From contig NZ_CAKMMF010000012.1 in assembly GCF_927798095.1 (NCBI RefSeq), positions 62,001 to 126,000 on the forward strand: a DNA stretch of 64,000 bases, in the 5' to 3' direction. The notes under the pieces are model-generated. The model did not search any database. It saw only the letters and a list, made by a program, of their open reading frames with translations, and was not told where the DNA came from. Shown here piece after piece: positions 1 through 9,072 of the stretch (its first letter is position 1; each line of letters starts with the position of its first letter). The translations under genes and the position numbers were made by a program. Origin of the DNA: Paenibacillus plantiphilus. Its GTDB lineage: Bacteria > Bacillota > Bacilli > Paenibacillales > Paenibacillaceae.

Positions 1-221
1 CAAGTCCGAATTCCGCTGTAAGGCGGAATGATCTTCTTACAGCAGATCGCGTCTAACTTTCCAAAGCTCCAAAGCTCTTCTGTAGGTCTGCTACACTTGG
101 CGCAGACAGTAAATTACCCGCCGTGAGCGTGAAACAAGAAATTGATTAAATCCCCTCATGGCAGTCGCACATGAGCACCCTAGTGTTCGATGTATCTTGT
201 TCCCTAAAGTGTCTGCTTTAT

Positions 222-266
222 AGTAGCGCTGTCCTGCTCTACCAGCAGGAGCAGGACAGTGCTACT
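222..266. terminator. Long hairpin, possible terminator
   Basis: Arms at 222-239 and 249-266 pair over 18 positions with one G-T pair and a 9-base loop (core CTGTCCTGCTC / GAGCAGGACAG). There is no strong T-run on either side, so it could be a terminator for a gene left of the window or a repeat-derived hairpin. Confidence 0.4.
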
Positions 267-423
267 GGATAATAGTATGCGATAAGCGGAGCATAGTTGA
301 TAAAAGTGGCGTAATTCGGCGTAGTATGTTCAACAATCCGTATTAAGCCAGCTTGAATCTACCACACATCTGAGGTGGTATATGCTATTATATTATATAG
401 TGAATGAAGAATTGCGACTATAC

Positions 424-514
424 AAGTTGAACGAGAGAAAGAACAACAGAGCGGAGCAGGGGAAATGATTCTGAAGAAGCGCCAGCGATCGTAAGAACAT
501 TCCCCTGCGCAGCA
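424..514 (+). repeat. Structured intergenic repeat, copy 1 (short form)
   Basis: This stretch matches 11211-11370 almost base for base, except that the second copy carries an extra stem-loop. The outer arms GCAGGGGAA and TTCCCCTGC pair. Here it lies in the 5' untranslated region of the fumarase gene, on the same strand. It could be a dispersed palindromic element or a structured RNA. It matches no riboswitch class that I recognise. Confidence 0.55.
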
Positions 515-563
515 GCCAGTTGGTTTTTTCCAATCTAACTAGAGAGAGGAGTCGGCATGATCC

Positions 564-2114
564 ATGCAGCAGTTTGAAGAAAGCGTATATAAGCTTATCG
601 TAGAAACCTCCACCAATCTTCCTGGCGACGTTCGGGAAGTGATCAAATCGGCTCAGGAAGTGGAGGACCGCGCTACGCGCGCAGGCTTGTCGCTCTCCAC
701 AATTGCGACCAATATTGAGATGGCAGAGAACAATGTGTCGCCAATTTGCCAGGATACCGGAATGCCGACCTTTGTCGTGCATACGCCGGTAGGCGCGAAC
801 CAAATCATTATGAAGGGCCAGATCCGCAGCGCTATCGCGCGTGCGACGAAGGATGGCAAGCTTCGCACCAATTCCGTAGACTCGCTGACAGGCGCGAATA
901 CAGGGGACAACCTTGGCCCCGGCACACCGGTCATTCACTTCGAGCAATGGGAGAAGGATGATATTGATGTGCGTCTTATTCTCAAGGGCGGCGGCTGCGA
1001 GAATAAGAATATTCAATACAGTCTTCCCACTGAGCTTGAAGGTCTGGGCAAGGCAGGCCGCGATCTCGACGGCATTCGCAAATGCATCATGCACGCGGTC
1101 TATCAAGCGCAAGGCCAAGGCTGCAGCGCTGGCTTCATCGGTGTCGGAATCGGGGGCGACCGCACGACAGGCTACGAGCTTGCCAAGCAGCAGTTGTTCC
1201 GCCATACGCATGATACGAACCCGAATAACGAGCTTCGCCAGCTGGAAGAATACGTAATGGAGAATGCTAATAAGCTCGGAATCGGCACAATGGGCTTTGG
1301 CGGAGAAGTATCTCTGCTTGGCTGCAAAGTGGGCGTGATGAACCGGCTTCCGGCAAGCTTCTTCGTCTCGGTCGCTTACAACTGCTGGGCTTACCGCCGT
1401 CAAGGCGTATTGCTGAACTCCGCCTCTGGCGAGATAAAGGAATGGATCTATCCGAGCGGCACGGGTACGCCGATGAAGTTGAAATCCGCTGAAGCTGCTG
1501 TGGAAGCCGTGGCAGAACATCAGGAGGAACCCCGCGAGATCGTTCTGCAGACGCCGATTACAGAGGAGCAGGTGCGGAGCCTCAAGGTTGGCGACATCGT
1601 CACGATTAATGGAGAAATGCATACAGGGCGCGATGCGCTGCACAAGCATTTGATGGATCACGATGCTCCAATCGATCTGAACGGCGCCGTTATTTATCAC
1701 TGCGGACCGGTTATGATGCAGGATAAAGCTGGCGAATGGCATGTCAAAGCGGCCGGACCGACGACAAGCAGCCGCGAGGAGCCTTACCAGGGCACGATTA
1801 TTAAAAAATTCGGCATCCGCGCCGTTATCGGCAAAGGCGGCATGGGAGCCAAAACGTTGGCCGCGCTTCAGGAGCATGGCGCTGTCTACTTGAACGCAAT
1901 CGGCGGAGCCGCGCAATATTATGCGAGATGCATCAAGAAGGTCAATGGCGTTGACTTCATGGAATTCGGAATTCCTGAAGCGATGTGGCATCTGCAGACA
2001 AAAGGCTTCACTGCTATCGTCACGATGGACGCGCATGGCAACAGCCTGCATGCCGATGTCGAGCAGGATTCCTTCGCGAAGCTCTCCCAATTCAAAGACC
2101 CTGTATTCAATTAA
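564..2114 (+). CDS. fumA: Class I (iron-sulfur) fumarate hydratase, fused alpha and beta domains
   Basis: The product (516 residues) interconverts fumarate and malate in the TCA cycle in the cytoplasm, using an oxygen-labile [4Fe-4S] cluster. The N-terminal part is the alpha-type domain and the part after about residue 325 is the beta-type domain. The expected cluster cysteines are visible as Cys62 (SPICQDTG), Cys187 (GQGCSAG) and Cys274 (VAYNCWAY). The ATG at 564 is preceded by AGAGGAG at 545-551; an ATG at 557 opens only a six-codon frame and may be a decoy. The next gene starts about 140 bp downstream on the same strand. A class I enzyme is sensitive to iron and oxygen, unlike class II FumC. 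The family is clear; fumA is used for this family in general, not to claim orthology with E. coli FumA. Confidence 0.93.
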   Translation: MQQFEESVYKLIVETSTNLPGDVREVIKSAQEVEDRATRAGLSLSTIATNIEMAENNVSPICQDTGMPTFVVHTPVGANQIIMKGQIRSAIARATKDGKLRTNSVDSLTGANTGDNLGPGTPVIHFEQWEKDDIDVRLILKGGGCENKNIQYSLPTELEGLGKAGRDLDGIRKCIMHAVYQAQGQGCSAGFIGVGIGGDRTTGYELAKQQLFRHTHDTNPNNELRQLEEYVMENANKLGIGTMGFGGEVSLLGCKVGVMNRLPASFFVSVAYNCWAYRRQGVLLNSASGEIKEWIYPSGTGTPMKLKSAEAAVEAVAEHQEEPREIVLQTPITEEQVRSLKVGDIVTINGEMHTGRDALHKHLMDHDAPIDLNGAVIYHCGPVMMQDKAGEWHVKAAGPTTSSREEPYQGTIIKKFGIRAVIGKGGMGAKTLAALQEHGAVYLNAIGGAAQYYARCIKKVNGVDFMEFGIPEAMWHLQTKGFTAIVTMDAHGNSLHADVEQDSFAKLSQFKDPVFN

Positions 2115-2130
2115 GTATTCAATTAATTAT

Positions 2131-2153
2131 TCAGTTCAGTTCAGTTCAGTTCA
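2131..2153. repeat. 5-bp microsatellite (AGTTC)
   Basis: Four to five tandem copies of AGTTC follow the fumarase stop codon. Such short arrays vary by slippage. No function is implied. Confidence 0.6.
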
Positions 2154-2254
2154 TTATTAATCAGCATGGCGCCGGAAGGGAATTGCCCCATCGGAACCTC
2201 ATTCCGGTCCATTCATCGATACAAAATGAGGGATGCGTTACGCGCAATTTAGGA

Positions 2255-3217
2255 TTGGCCTTTAACAAAAGGTTTGAACAATGGATGTTTCTTATTATCC
2301 CCGGATCACTCGTCCTGGGATTTCTTTTTGCCCCGATGCTGCACCGCTTCGTTCCGGCTGTCCCTTATCTCTTCGCCTATGTGACGCTGACGATGGCGCT
2401 TGGCTGCGGCATCGGACAGCTCAGGGCGGTCATTCGCAAGCCTGGCATTATGCTGTGGACGTTCATTCTGGCACATGCAGCATCGCCAATCATCGCTTAC
2501 GCGGTTGGGATGCTGGCGTTCGGAGCAGACTCGCCCTATGTGATTGGACTTGTATTGTTTACGATCATACCGCTCGGCGTCTCAACTGTGCTGTGGGTGG
2601 GAATGTCCGGCGGCAGTGTGCCGCTTATTCTGGCGATGGTCGTCATCGATTCGGCGCTGAGTCCATTCGTCGTGCCGGCGGGCATCCATCTGTTTTTTCA
2701 GACGGATATCGAAATACAGACAGGGCAAATGATCGCAGACCTGCTGCTCATCATTGTTGTCCCTACTGCCATAGGCGTGCTGCTGCACCAGGTCACGAAA
2801 GGGCGGATACAGAAGGCGGTGCATCCCTACAGTGCGCCGTTGTCCAAACTATGCTTCGTTGCTGTCGTCTCACTTAATGCTGCAGCGATTGAGCCCTATC
2901 TGTCCGTGCTGCAGGATGACCTGCTGCTATTGGTGCCGATAGCGGTCCTTATGGTAGGTCTATGCTATGCGATCGGCTTCTTCGGAACTGCGTTCATGGG
3001 CAATCGGGAGCTGCAGGTGACGGTATCTTACGCATCGGGCATGCGCAACATATCGCTCGGAATCGTTCTTGCGCTTGGTTATTTCAGCCCGCTTGCTGCT
3101 GTGCCGGTCGTGCTGTCCATATTGATTCAGCAGCCGCTTGCCACCTTGCATCATTATGTTTTACATAAACTTAACAATTCAAAGGCTGGCGTGAAAGGGA
3201 AGGGACAGGTACGATAA
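2255..3217 (+). CDS. Bile acid:sodium symporter (BASS) family carrier
   Basis: A polytopic membrane protein of about 320 residues with roughly nine to ten hydrophobic segments and the arrangement of the bile acid:sodium symporter/arsenical-resistance fold. Substrates in this family are organic anions; the substrate here cannot be told from sequence. The frame is open far upstream, but those codons overlap the fumarase gene and do not look like protein. No well-placed ATG exists: candidates are TTG 2255 and ATG 2285, the latter directly before the first membrane segment. A GAGGGA site at 2228-2233 is too far from both and instead serves an ATG in another frame that stops at once, so the N-terminus may be damaged. 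The next gene, a sensor kinase, begins 33 bp downstream. Confidence 0.7.
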   Translation: MAFNKRFEQWMFLIIPGSLVLGFLFAPMLHRFVPAVPYLFAYVTLTMALGCGIGQLRAVIRKPGIMLWTFILAHAASPIIAYAVGMLAFGADSPYVIGLVLFTIIPLGVSTVLWVGMSGGSVPLILAMVVIDSALSPFVVPAGIHLFFQTDIEIQTGQMIADLLLIIVVPTAIGVLLHQVTKGRIQKAVHPYSAPLSKLCFVAVVSLNAAAIEPYLSVLQDDLLLLVPIAVLMVGLCYAIGFFGTAFMGNRELQVTVSYASGMRNISLGIVLALGYFSPLAAVPVVLSILIQQPLATLHHYVLHKLNNSKAGVKGKGQVR

Positions 3218-3250
3218 AGGGCGATAGTATGCGTGGAGGATGAGCAAACA

Positions 3251-5065
3251 ATGAATAGTTATCGCGTGCGGTTGACCGTTATTATGGTCGTGATGGTCGG
3301 TTTCTCAGTACTGGCTGCCGGCATATTCATGGGCAAGACATTCAAGGACAACCATCTGAATGCGCTGGAGGATAATCTGGTGCGCGAGATGAAGATTATT
3401 TTGGATCGGATGGATTGGAAGCATGGGAAGCCCGAGGAGCTGTACGGTTATTATACGCAGGAAGCGTTGCGGTTAAAGGAAATAACAGAATCGCGGATTA
3501 CATTCATCAGCGGTGATGGGACCGTTGTAGGCGATTCCGATCATGATCCCAAGATGATGGATAATCACGCCAATCGTATCGAGGTTGAAGAAGCCAAGGC
3601 GGGTGGAGTTGGAAAAGCAATCCGCCATAGCGATACGCTGGACGCCAATCTGCTCTATGTTGCAATGCAAGTAGATCCGGGCAATCCCGATTCCGATATG
3701 ATCCGTATGGCGCTCAGCCTGCAAGATGTCGATGCCAGCATGCAGCGAATCTGGACGGCGCTCTTCATCGGCCTGCTTATTCTGTTTGCTGTGGCTGCTC
3801 TGATCAGCTACCGGATCGCCCGCGGGCTAACGCGGCCGCTGGAGCAAATAACCCGTGTAGCCAAACGGATCAAGTCGATGGACTACCGTGCACGGGTGAC
3901 GGTGAAGAGCAATGACGAGATTGGAGAGCTTGGTCTGGCAATCAATGCGATGGCCGATGGACTGCAGGTGCAGATGGCTCGCATTCATCAGAATGAAAGC
4001 CAATTGGCTAGCGTTCTGGACAATATGATCAACGGAATCGTGATGATAGACCGCGCGGGACGGGTCGTTCTGCTGAACAGGCGTGCTGAAGAGGTGCTGG
4101 GCTTCTCGGCAAGGGAGCTTGCAGGCCGTCATTATACGGAAGCGAAGCAGCAATATGAGCTTTCGCAGATTATACAGGACGGGCTTGAGCGCAGAGAGCA
4201 TCTGCGTGAAGAGATTACGTTTTATTTTCCCGAGGAGCGGCTGCTGGACTTGAATCTCGTTCCGATCTTTGATGGGAATGAGGAATTTGGCGGCGTGCTG
4301 CTCGTTCTGCAGGACGTCTCTGCGATTAAGCGGCTGGAGCGGATGCGCAGCGAGTTCGTGGCTAACGTGTCCCATGAGCTGAAGACGCCAATTGCAGCTG
4401 TTAAAGGGTTCGCGGAAACGCTGCTTGGCGGCGCGGTGAACGATCCGGAGACTGCGCGCTCCTTTCTGCAAATTATTTTTGACGAGAGCGATCGGTTGAA
4501 CCGTCTTATCGGCGATATTTTGGAGCTGTCCAAGATTGAGTCGCGCCGTGTGCCGCTTATGTTCTCGCCAATCGAGCTGGAGCCGTTCATGAGCAAGACC
4601 GTGGAGCTTATGGAATCGGAGGCCGTCCGCAAGGACATCGGGATTACGATGAAGGTGGAGCCGGGACTGTATGTGGAGGCGGACGAGGATCGCCTGCGCC
4701 AAATCGTTATGAATCTGTTGTCCAACGGCATTAACTATACGCCGGAAGGCGGAGTGGTATCGATTCTGGTTGAGCCCGTGCTGCTGCCCTGGATGGAGGG
4801 CATGAATGAAGAGGATGTTGATTACGAGCATATTCGCATCATGATTACAGATACGGGAATCGGAATTCCGAAAAAGGATCTTCCTCGCGTATTCGAGCGC
4901 TTCTACCGTGTAGACAAGGCTCGTTCGCGCAGTTCAGGCGGTACAGGGCTCGGGCTGTCCATCGTGAAGCACCTTGTAGAGCTGCATAGAGGGAGCATTG
5001 AGCTGGACAGCAACGTTGGAATCGGCTCTACCTTCACGATCGAGCTGCCTGTCTTGCAGCAGTAA
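3251..5065 (+). CDS. phoR: PhoR-like membrane sensor histidine kinase
   Basis: A 604-residue kinase that probably phosphorylates the regulator encoded next to it. Order of parts: membrane segment (about 5-27), extracellular domain (about 30-160), second membrane segment (about 168-188), HAMP (about 188-240), PAS (about 248-355), HisKA with the phospho-accepting His375 in VSHELKTP, then the HATPase domain with N-box (NLLSNGINY), DTGIGI and GGTGLGLS motifs. The ATG at 3251 follows GGAGG at 3236-3240; the GTG at 3233 sits inside that site. This architecture fits both PhoR and WalK-type kinases. PhoR is preferred because pst operons with Pho boxes lie in the same window and no walHI genes are present. 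The kinase precedes its regulator, the reverse of the phoP-phoR order of Bacillus. Confidence 0.85.
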   Translation: MNSYRVRLTVIMVVMVGFSVLAAGIFMGKTFKDNHLNALEDNLVREMKIILDRMDWKHGKPEELYGYYTQEALRLKEITESRITFISGDGTVVGDSDHDPKMMDNHANRIEVEEAKAGGVGKAIRHSDTLDANLLYVAMQVDPGNPDSDMIRMALSLQDVDASMQRIWTALFIGLLILFAVAALISYRIARGLTRPLEQITRVAKRIKSMDYRARVTVKSNDEIGELGLAINAMADGLQVQMARIHQNESQLASVLDNMINGIVMIDRAGRVVLLNRRAEEVLGFSARELAGRHYTEAKQQYELSQIIQDGLERREHLREEITFYFPEERLLDLNLVPIFDGNEEFGGVLLVLQDVSAIKRLERMRSEFVANVSHELKTPIAAVKGFAETLLGGAVNDPETARSFLQIIFDESDRLNRLIGDILELSKIESRRVPLMFSPIELEPFMSKTVELMESEAVRKDIGITMKVEPGLYVEADEDRLRQIVMNLLSNGINYTPEGGVVSILVEPVLLPWMEGMNEEDVDYEHIRIMITDTGIGIPKKDLPRVFERFYRVDKARSRSSGGTGLGLSIVKHLVELHRGSIELDSNVGIGSTFTIELPVLQQ

Positions 5066-5202
5066 CTGATCATGTGGTTGACAGACCGCCGTCATGCAGC
5101 GAAACACCGTGCGCTGGGAGCTGCTTGCGGTGGGAGGAATTCAATCATCACTGGACCCGGATTGCGAACGCTGCTGGAACCTCGGTTGGACTGAAATAAT
5201 GG

Positions 5203-5232
5203 TTTACCCCCAATGGAGAACAGTGATATGAT
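5203..5232 (+). promoter_or_regulatory. Putative promoter of phoP
   Basis: TTTACC (5203-5208) and TATGAT (5227-5232) are 18 bp apart, within the 229-bp gap between kinase and regulator. This would allow phoP to be transcribed apart from phoR. No phased Pho box is visible here. Confidence 0.45.
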
Positions 5233-5294
5233 GAGTTTGTAAAAAAGTTAGTGCAAATCGCGTAGAGCAACAAACGCGGAGGCTGGGGGTCAAC

Positions 5295-6014
5295 ATGTCG
5301 CAAAAAGTGCTGGTTATTGAAGACGAACCGACACTCTCGAGGCTGCTCTCGTACAACCTGAGTCAGGAAGGGTACGACACCACAGTGATCGATCATGGAT
5401 TTGAAGGGTTGCAGACAGCGCTGCAGCGTTCATTTGATTTGATTATTCTGGATATTATGCTGCCGGGAATGAACGGATTTGAGATATTGTCACGGCTGCG
5501 GCAGAGCGGCAATGTGACGCCGGTTATCGTACTCACTGCACGCAATGCTGAGGAAGAGGTCGTGCAAGGCTTGAAGTGCGGCGCGGATGACTACATTACG
5601 AAGCCATTCGGCGTTGCCGAGCTTCTTGCCCGCGTATCCGCGGTGCTTCGTCGCACGAATCATGAAGATAGCAAAGTCAGTGAATCCACGGAGAAGGTTA
5701 TTAACGCGGGCGATCTGTTTATTTATCCGGAGAAATACGAGGTTATTCTCAATGGAGATTCCGTGCCGCTGCGTCCGAAGGAGTTCGAAGTGCTGCTCTA
5801 TCTGGTTCAACGGCCAGGCATGGTGATTACACGGGATGATCTTATGAATGTGGTATGGGGATTTGATTATATTGGCGGACAGCGGACGGTCGATGTGCAT
5901 GTCAGCTCGCTTCGCAAGAAGCTGGAGCTGGGACAGCAGTCGGTTGGGATTGAATCCATTCGCGGAGTCGGCTACAAGCTCGTAATGCCTAAGAAGCTGG
6001 GAACACCGAAGTGA
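5295..6014 (+). CDS. phoP: PhoP-like OmpR-family response regulator
   Basis: A 239-residue DNA-binding response regulator, presumably the partner of the adjacent PhoR-like kinase and the protein that binds the Pho boxes of the pst cluster. The receiver domain (1-120) has the acidic pair Asp10-Glu11, phospho-acceptor Asp53 (ILDIMLPG), Thr81 and Lys103. The winged-helix domain (about 135-232) has the typical RPKEFEVL and RTVDVHVSSLRKKL segments. The start ATG follows GGAGGCTGGGGG. A terminator hairpin begins inside the last codons. The OmpR/PhoP class is certain; the PhoP assignment rests on the neighbourhood. Confidence 0.87.
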   Translation: MSQKVLVIEDEPTLSRLLSYNLSQEGYDTTVIDHGFEGLQTALQRSFDLIILDIMLPGMNGFEILSRLRQSGNVTPVIVLTARNAEEEVVQGLKCGADDYITKPFGVAELLARVSAVLRRTNHEDSKVSESTEKVINAGDLFIYPEKYEVILNGDSVPLRPKEFEVLLYLVQRPGMVITRDDLMNVVWGFDYIGGQRTVDVHVSSLRKKLELGQQSVGIESIRGVGYKLVMPKKLGTPK

Positions 6015-6036
6015 GACGGTGAACCAGCTTTTTTTT
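5995..6036 (+). terminator. Terminator of phoP, overlapping its 3' end
   Basis: The arms AGCTGG-gaa-CACCG and CGGTG-aa-CCAGCT are followed by eight T. The 5' arm lies within the coding sequence and the stop codon is in the loop. Confidence 0.85.
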
Positions 6037-6065
6037 GATTGAGGCGTGATTGTGGGGTGGGGCGT

Positions 6066-6935
6066 CTAATGGCGGTTCCAGGCCAGCATTCGCTTCTGGA
6101 ACTGTTTGGGCGAGCAGTCATTGTACTTCTTGAACATTTTATAGAAATGCGCCATGTTCGGCATGCCGATCCGATCGCCAACCTCTGACACGCTAAGATC
6201 CTTCGTCAGCAGAATCCGCTCGGCCCACTTGATTTTCCGATAATTCACATATTCTGTGAACGATAAGCCGATCGCTTTCTTGAAAAATTTAACAAAATAA
6301 TAATAGCTCATATTCGCCAGCTTGCATACCTCTTCAACCTGAATGCGCTCAGACAGATGGTCCTCCACGAAATCAAGGACGCTGCGCAGGCGCACACGGT
6401 CGAAATCCTCACTTTCGGCCAATACCTTATTGGGATCATTGCGAAGCAGGAGCAGCAGAAATTGTTTAATCAGCATGCTGACGGCCATCTCATAGCCAAT
6501 CTGCTTGGCGGTGACCTCCTTCAGCACGGAGCGGATACATTCGGCTGCCTCCAATCTGGCGGTATCGTTCTCGCGAAAAATATAATTGGCCCGGCTAAGC
6601 GGATTTTTCGTCTCCGAGAAAAAGCGCATATAAGGCATCGTGCTATGATCAAAAAATTGTTCCAGATCAAATTGCAGGACGATATAGTTAAGCGCTCCGC
6701 CCAAACTGCGGTCCCGGTGAAGCTGCTTGACTCCGATCATGGCGATGTCGCCTGCATGGAGACGCATGTAATCATCATCGATATAGACATCAAGAATGCC
6801 TTCATTTACAAGCAGCAGCTCCAGCTCGCGATGATAATGCCAATTGATGAAGAAATCGTGGTCACGTTGAGCCTGGAATACTCGAATGGACAAAAGAGGG
6901 TTTTCATATACGACTTTTTCATTGTAAATTTCCAC
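6066..6935 (-). CDS. AraC-family transcriptional regulator with cupin domain
   Basis: A 289-residue regulator with an N-terminal cupin-like sensing domain (about 15-95; WHYHRELELLLV) and a C-terminal AraC double helix-turn-helix (about 185-285; VCKLANMSYYYFVKFFKKAIG and a second helix-turn-helix ending in FYKMFKKYNDCSPKQF). Such proteins commonly control sugar utilisation genes. The chosen start is GTG 6935, eight bases after AGGAGGG; frames upstream of it lack a site. It is divergent from the Gfo/Idh/MocA dehydrogenase gene at 7107, its likely target. The inducer cannot be deduced. Confidence 0.88.
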   Translation of the reverse strand: MEIYNEKVVYENPLLSIRVFQAQRDHDFFINWHYHRELELLLVNEGILDVYIDDDYMRLHAGDIAMIGVKQLHRDRSLGGALNYIVLQFDLEQFFDHSTMPYMRFFSETKNPLSRANYIFRENDTARLEAAECIRSVLKEVTAKQIGYEMAVSMLIKQFLLLLLRNDPNKVLAESEDFDRVRLRSVLDFVEDHLSERIQVEEVCKLANMSYYYFVKFFKKAIGLSFTEYVNYRKIKWAERILLTKDLSVSEVGDRIGMPNMAHFYKMFKKYNDCSPKQFQKRMLAWNRH

Positions 6936-7106
6936 GATAATAGCCCTCCTACGACAAAATCGCATAAAAGCATCGCTATTCTGATTCTATACTTTGCAGC
7001 GTACTTTCAACTATACTTATTCTAGTGTTTGTGTGGCATTGAAACAAGCATACAATTGATGATTCCTGCAAATAATGATGAACAAATGACTGGGGGTAGA
7101 CATTTA

Positions 7107-8186
7107 ATGTCCAAAATTCGAATCGGCATTATCGGCTGTGGCGGTATTGCCAACGGTAAGCATATGCCAAGTTTGGCTAAAGTACATGAAGCAGAGATGG
7201 TAGCCTTTTGCGATATCATAGTGGAAAAAGCTGAGGATGCGAAGCGCAGATATGGCAGCCATGAGGCGGCTGTATATAGCAATTATCACGATATGCTTCG
7301 TGATCCGTCCATAGGGGTGATTCATGTCTGTACGCCGAATGATTCCCATGCTGAGATTACCATTGCAGCACTCGAAGCAGGCAAGCACGTTCTGTGCGAG
7401 AAGCCAATGGCGAAGACCGCGCATGATGCGCGCCGCATGCTGGAGGTTGCGAAGAATACGGGCAAGAAGCTCAGCATCGGCTACAACAACCGTTTCCGCG
7501 CTGACAGCCGTTATTTGAAGGACGCTTGCGCGGCTGGCGAGCTGGGCGAGATTTATTTTGCCAAGGCACATGCGATTCGCCGTCGTGCGGTTCCGACATG
7601 GGGCGTATTCCTTGATGAAGAGAAGCAAGGCGGCGGACCGCTGATCGATATCGGCACGCATGCGCTTGATCTTGCGCTCTGGATGATGGACAACTATAAG
7701 CCGAAGGTCGTTCTGGGCCGTGCTTATCATAAGCTGGCGCAGACAGAAAATGCGGCTAACGCATTCGGATCATGGGACCCTAAGCAATTTACGGTTGAAG
7801 ATTCGGCGTTCGCCATGATTACAATGGAGAATGGCGCATCGATCGTGCTGGAATCCAGCTGGGCGCTCAACACGCTTGAGGTTGACGAGGCCAAAGTAAC
7901 GCTTTGCGGTACGAAAGCTGGCGCAGACATGAAGAAAGGTCTGCGCATCAACGGAGAGAAGAACAGCCGTCTCTACGTCAACGAGATCGAGATGAATGCT
8001 GGCGGTGTCGCATTCTATGACGGCGCAAGCGAGCACCCGGAAGAGCTGGAGATGCGTACGTGGATCGACGCTATTATCCATGACAAGGAAGTGCTTGTCA
8101 CGCCAGAGCAAGCGCTCGTTGTTTCGGAGATTCTCGAAGCGGTGTACGAATCCTCACGGACGGGCAAAGCGATATATTTTGATTAA
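7107..8186 (+). CDS. Gfo/Idh/MocA family NAD(P)-dependent oxidoreductase
   Basis: A 359-residue cytoplasmic dehydrogenase, probably acting on a sugar, inositol or related polyol. The Rossmann glycine motif GIIGCGGIA lies at residues 6-14 and the family catalytic-lysine segment LCEKPMAKT at about 94-102; the C-terminal alpha/beta domain contains GGGPLIDIGTHALDL, with the conserved aspartate and histidine. The ATG 7107 follows GGGGGT. The divergent AraC regulator suggests inducible control. A strong terminator follows at 8284, so the gene stands alone. The substrate is unknown. Confidence 0.9.
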   Translation: MSKIRIGIIGCGGIANGKHMPSLAKVHEAEMVAFCDIIVEKAEDAKRRYGSHEAAVYSNYHDMLRDPSIGVIHVCTPNDSHAEITIAALEAGKHVLCEKPMAKTAHDARRMLEVAKNTGKKLSIGYNNRFRADSRYLKDACAAGELGEIYFAKAHAIRRRAVPTWGVFLDEEKQGGGPLIDIGTHALDLALWMMDNYKPKVVLGRAYHKLAQTENAANAFGSWDPKQFTVEDSAFAMITMENGASIVLESSWALNTLEVDEAKVTLCGTKAGADMKKGLRINGEKNSRLYVNEIEMNAGGVAFYDGASEHPEELEMRTWIDAIIHDKEVLVTPEQALVVSEILEAVYESSRTGKAIYFD

Positions 8187-8283
8187 AGTTGCGTGTTGAA
8201 GAAGGATGCGTATCGGGTAAGTTGTATAAAGAGGTATCAGATGCGATTTGAGTTTGTGAAGGCCGGATTTGAGGTTTGCAGAG

Positions 8284-8313
8284 GTCGGGGCAAGTATGCC
8301 CCGGCTTTTTTTG
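8284..8313 (+). terminator. Rho-independent terminator after the dehydrogenase
   Basis: The GC-rich arms GTCGGGGC and GCCCCGGC flank a short loop and are followed by seven T. Confidence 0.88.
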
Positions 8314-9066
8314 AATGTAAGCGTGTGGAATCATATTCATACCTATATCATTGCTCGCAATTGAATGGAGTGCATCAGTGAGATGAGAACGGTGAACACG
8401 ACAATCGGATGAAAGACCCTCTGAAGAGATGAATAAGCGCGATAAACCGTACTAGCACTACAGCATCCTACCGCACTCAATCTGTCTGTAAAACGGAAAA
8501 AACCTCTTACAGCGCGAAAAACTAAACTCATGCTTGCTGTAAGCCCGAAAAACCGTGCTATAGCGCCAAAAAAGCCTCGCTGCGGTCACTCAAAGTGTCT
8601 GTAAAACGGAAAAAACCTCTTACAGCGCGAAAAACTAAACTCACGCTAGCTGTAAGCCCGAAAAACCGCGCTACAGCCCCAAAAAAGCCACGCTGCGGGC
8701 ACTCAAAGTGTCTGTAAAACGGAAAAAACCTCTTACAGCGCGAAAAACTAAACTCACGCTTGCTGTAAGCCCGAAAAACCGTGCTACAGCGCCAAAAAAG
8801 CCTCGCTGCGGTCACTCAACATAGCTGTAAAACGGAAAAAGTCACTTCGAGCATCAAGCTCAGCAAGTAATTTGGTTCGACTTTGGTCGTGACTGTAGAC
8901 TGTCCATTGCGCGTTAATCCATTTATGAGTTGGTTATTTAGTTTTTAGTAGTTCTAATAGCAACAAATTCGCCGGGAGAGCGTCTATAGGAAGGGGAATC
9001 TTTCCTGACTCTCTAAATGGTGGGGGCTATTTGACGCTCACCTCTAAATCTAGGCTCGGAGGATTA
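8314..9066. other. Intergenic region dominated by a tandem repeat
   Basis: This 0.75-kb stretch has no gene. It contains the 113-bp tandem array described separately, then about 200 bp of unremarkable sequence leading to the ribosome binding site of the next gene. Confidence 0.6.
8483..8850. repeat. 113-bp tandem repeat, three full copies and a partial fourth
   Basis: Units start at 8483, 8596 and 8709, exactly 113 bp apart, with a partial unit from 8822. Copies differ at only a few bases. Each unit contains CTGTAAAACGG, CTCTTACAGCG and CTGTAAGCCCGAAAAACC, so short inverted CTGTAAG/CTTACAG elements are nested in the repeat. Related elements occur at 1-50 and at 22.1-22.7 kb. Confidence 0.9.
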
Positions 9067-9072
9067 ATGCTA

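Larger units (their letters stand above)
1..563. other. Intergenic region upstream of fumarase
   Basis: No convincing gene is seen here. The first 50 bases hold one unit of the CTGTAAG/CTTACAG repeat family that recurs near 8.5 kb and 22.1-22.7 kb. A perfect-looking hairpin follows at 222-266. A second structured repeat occupies about 424-514. The long open frame that covers this stretch on the minus strand continues through the fumarase gene and is a shadow of it. Confidence 0.5.

Noticed and set aside
393-2090. 565-codon open frame on the minus strand
   Set aside because: It is antisense to the fumarase gene throughout and has no start site; it arises from the codon bias of the real gene.
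3827-4831. 334-codon minus-strand frame
   Set aside because: It is a shadow of the sensor kinase gene.
8483-8850. CRISPR array
   Set aside because: The 113-bp units are repeated in full without unique spacers, and no cas genes are present.
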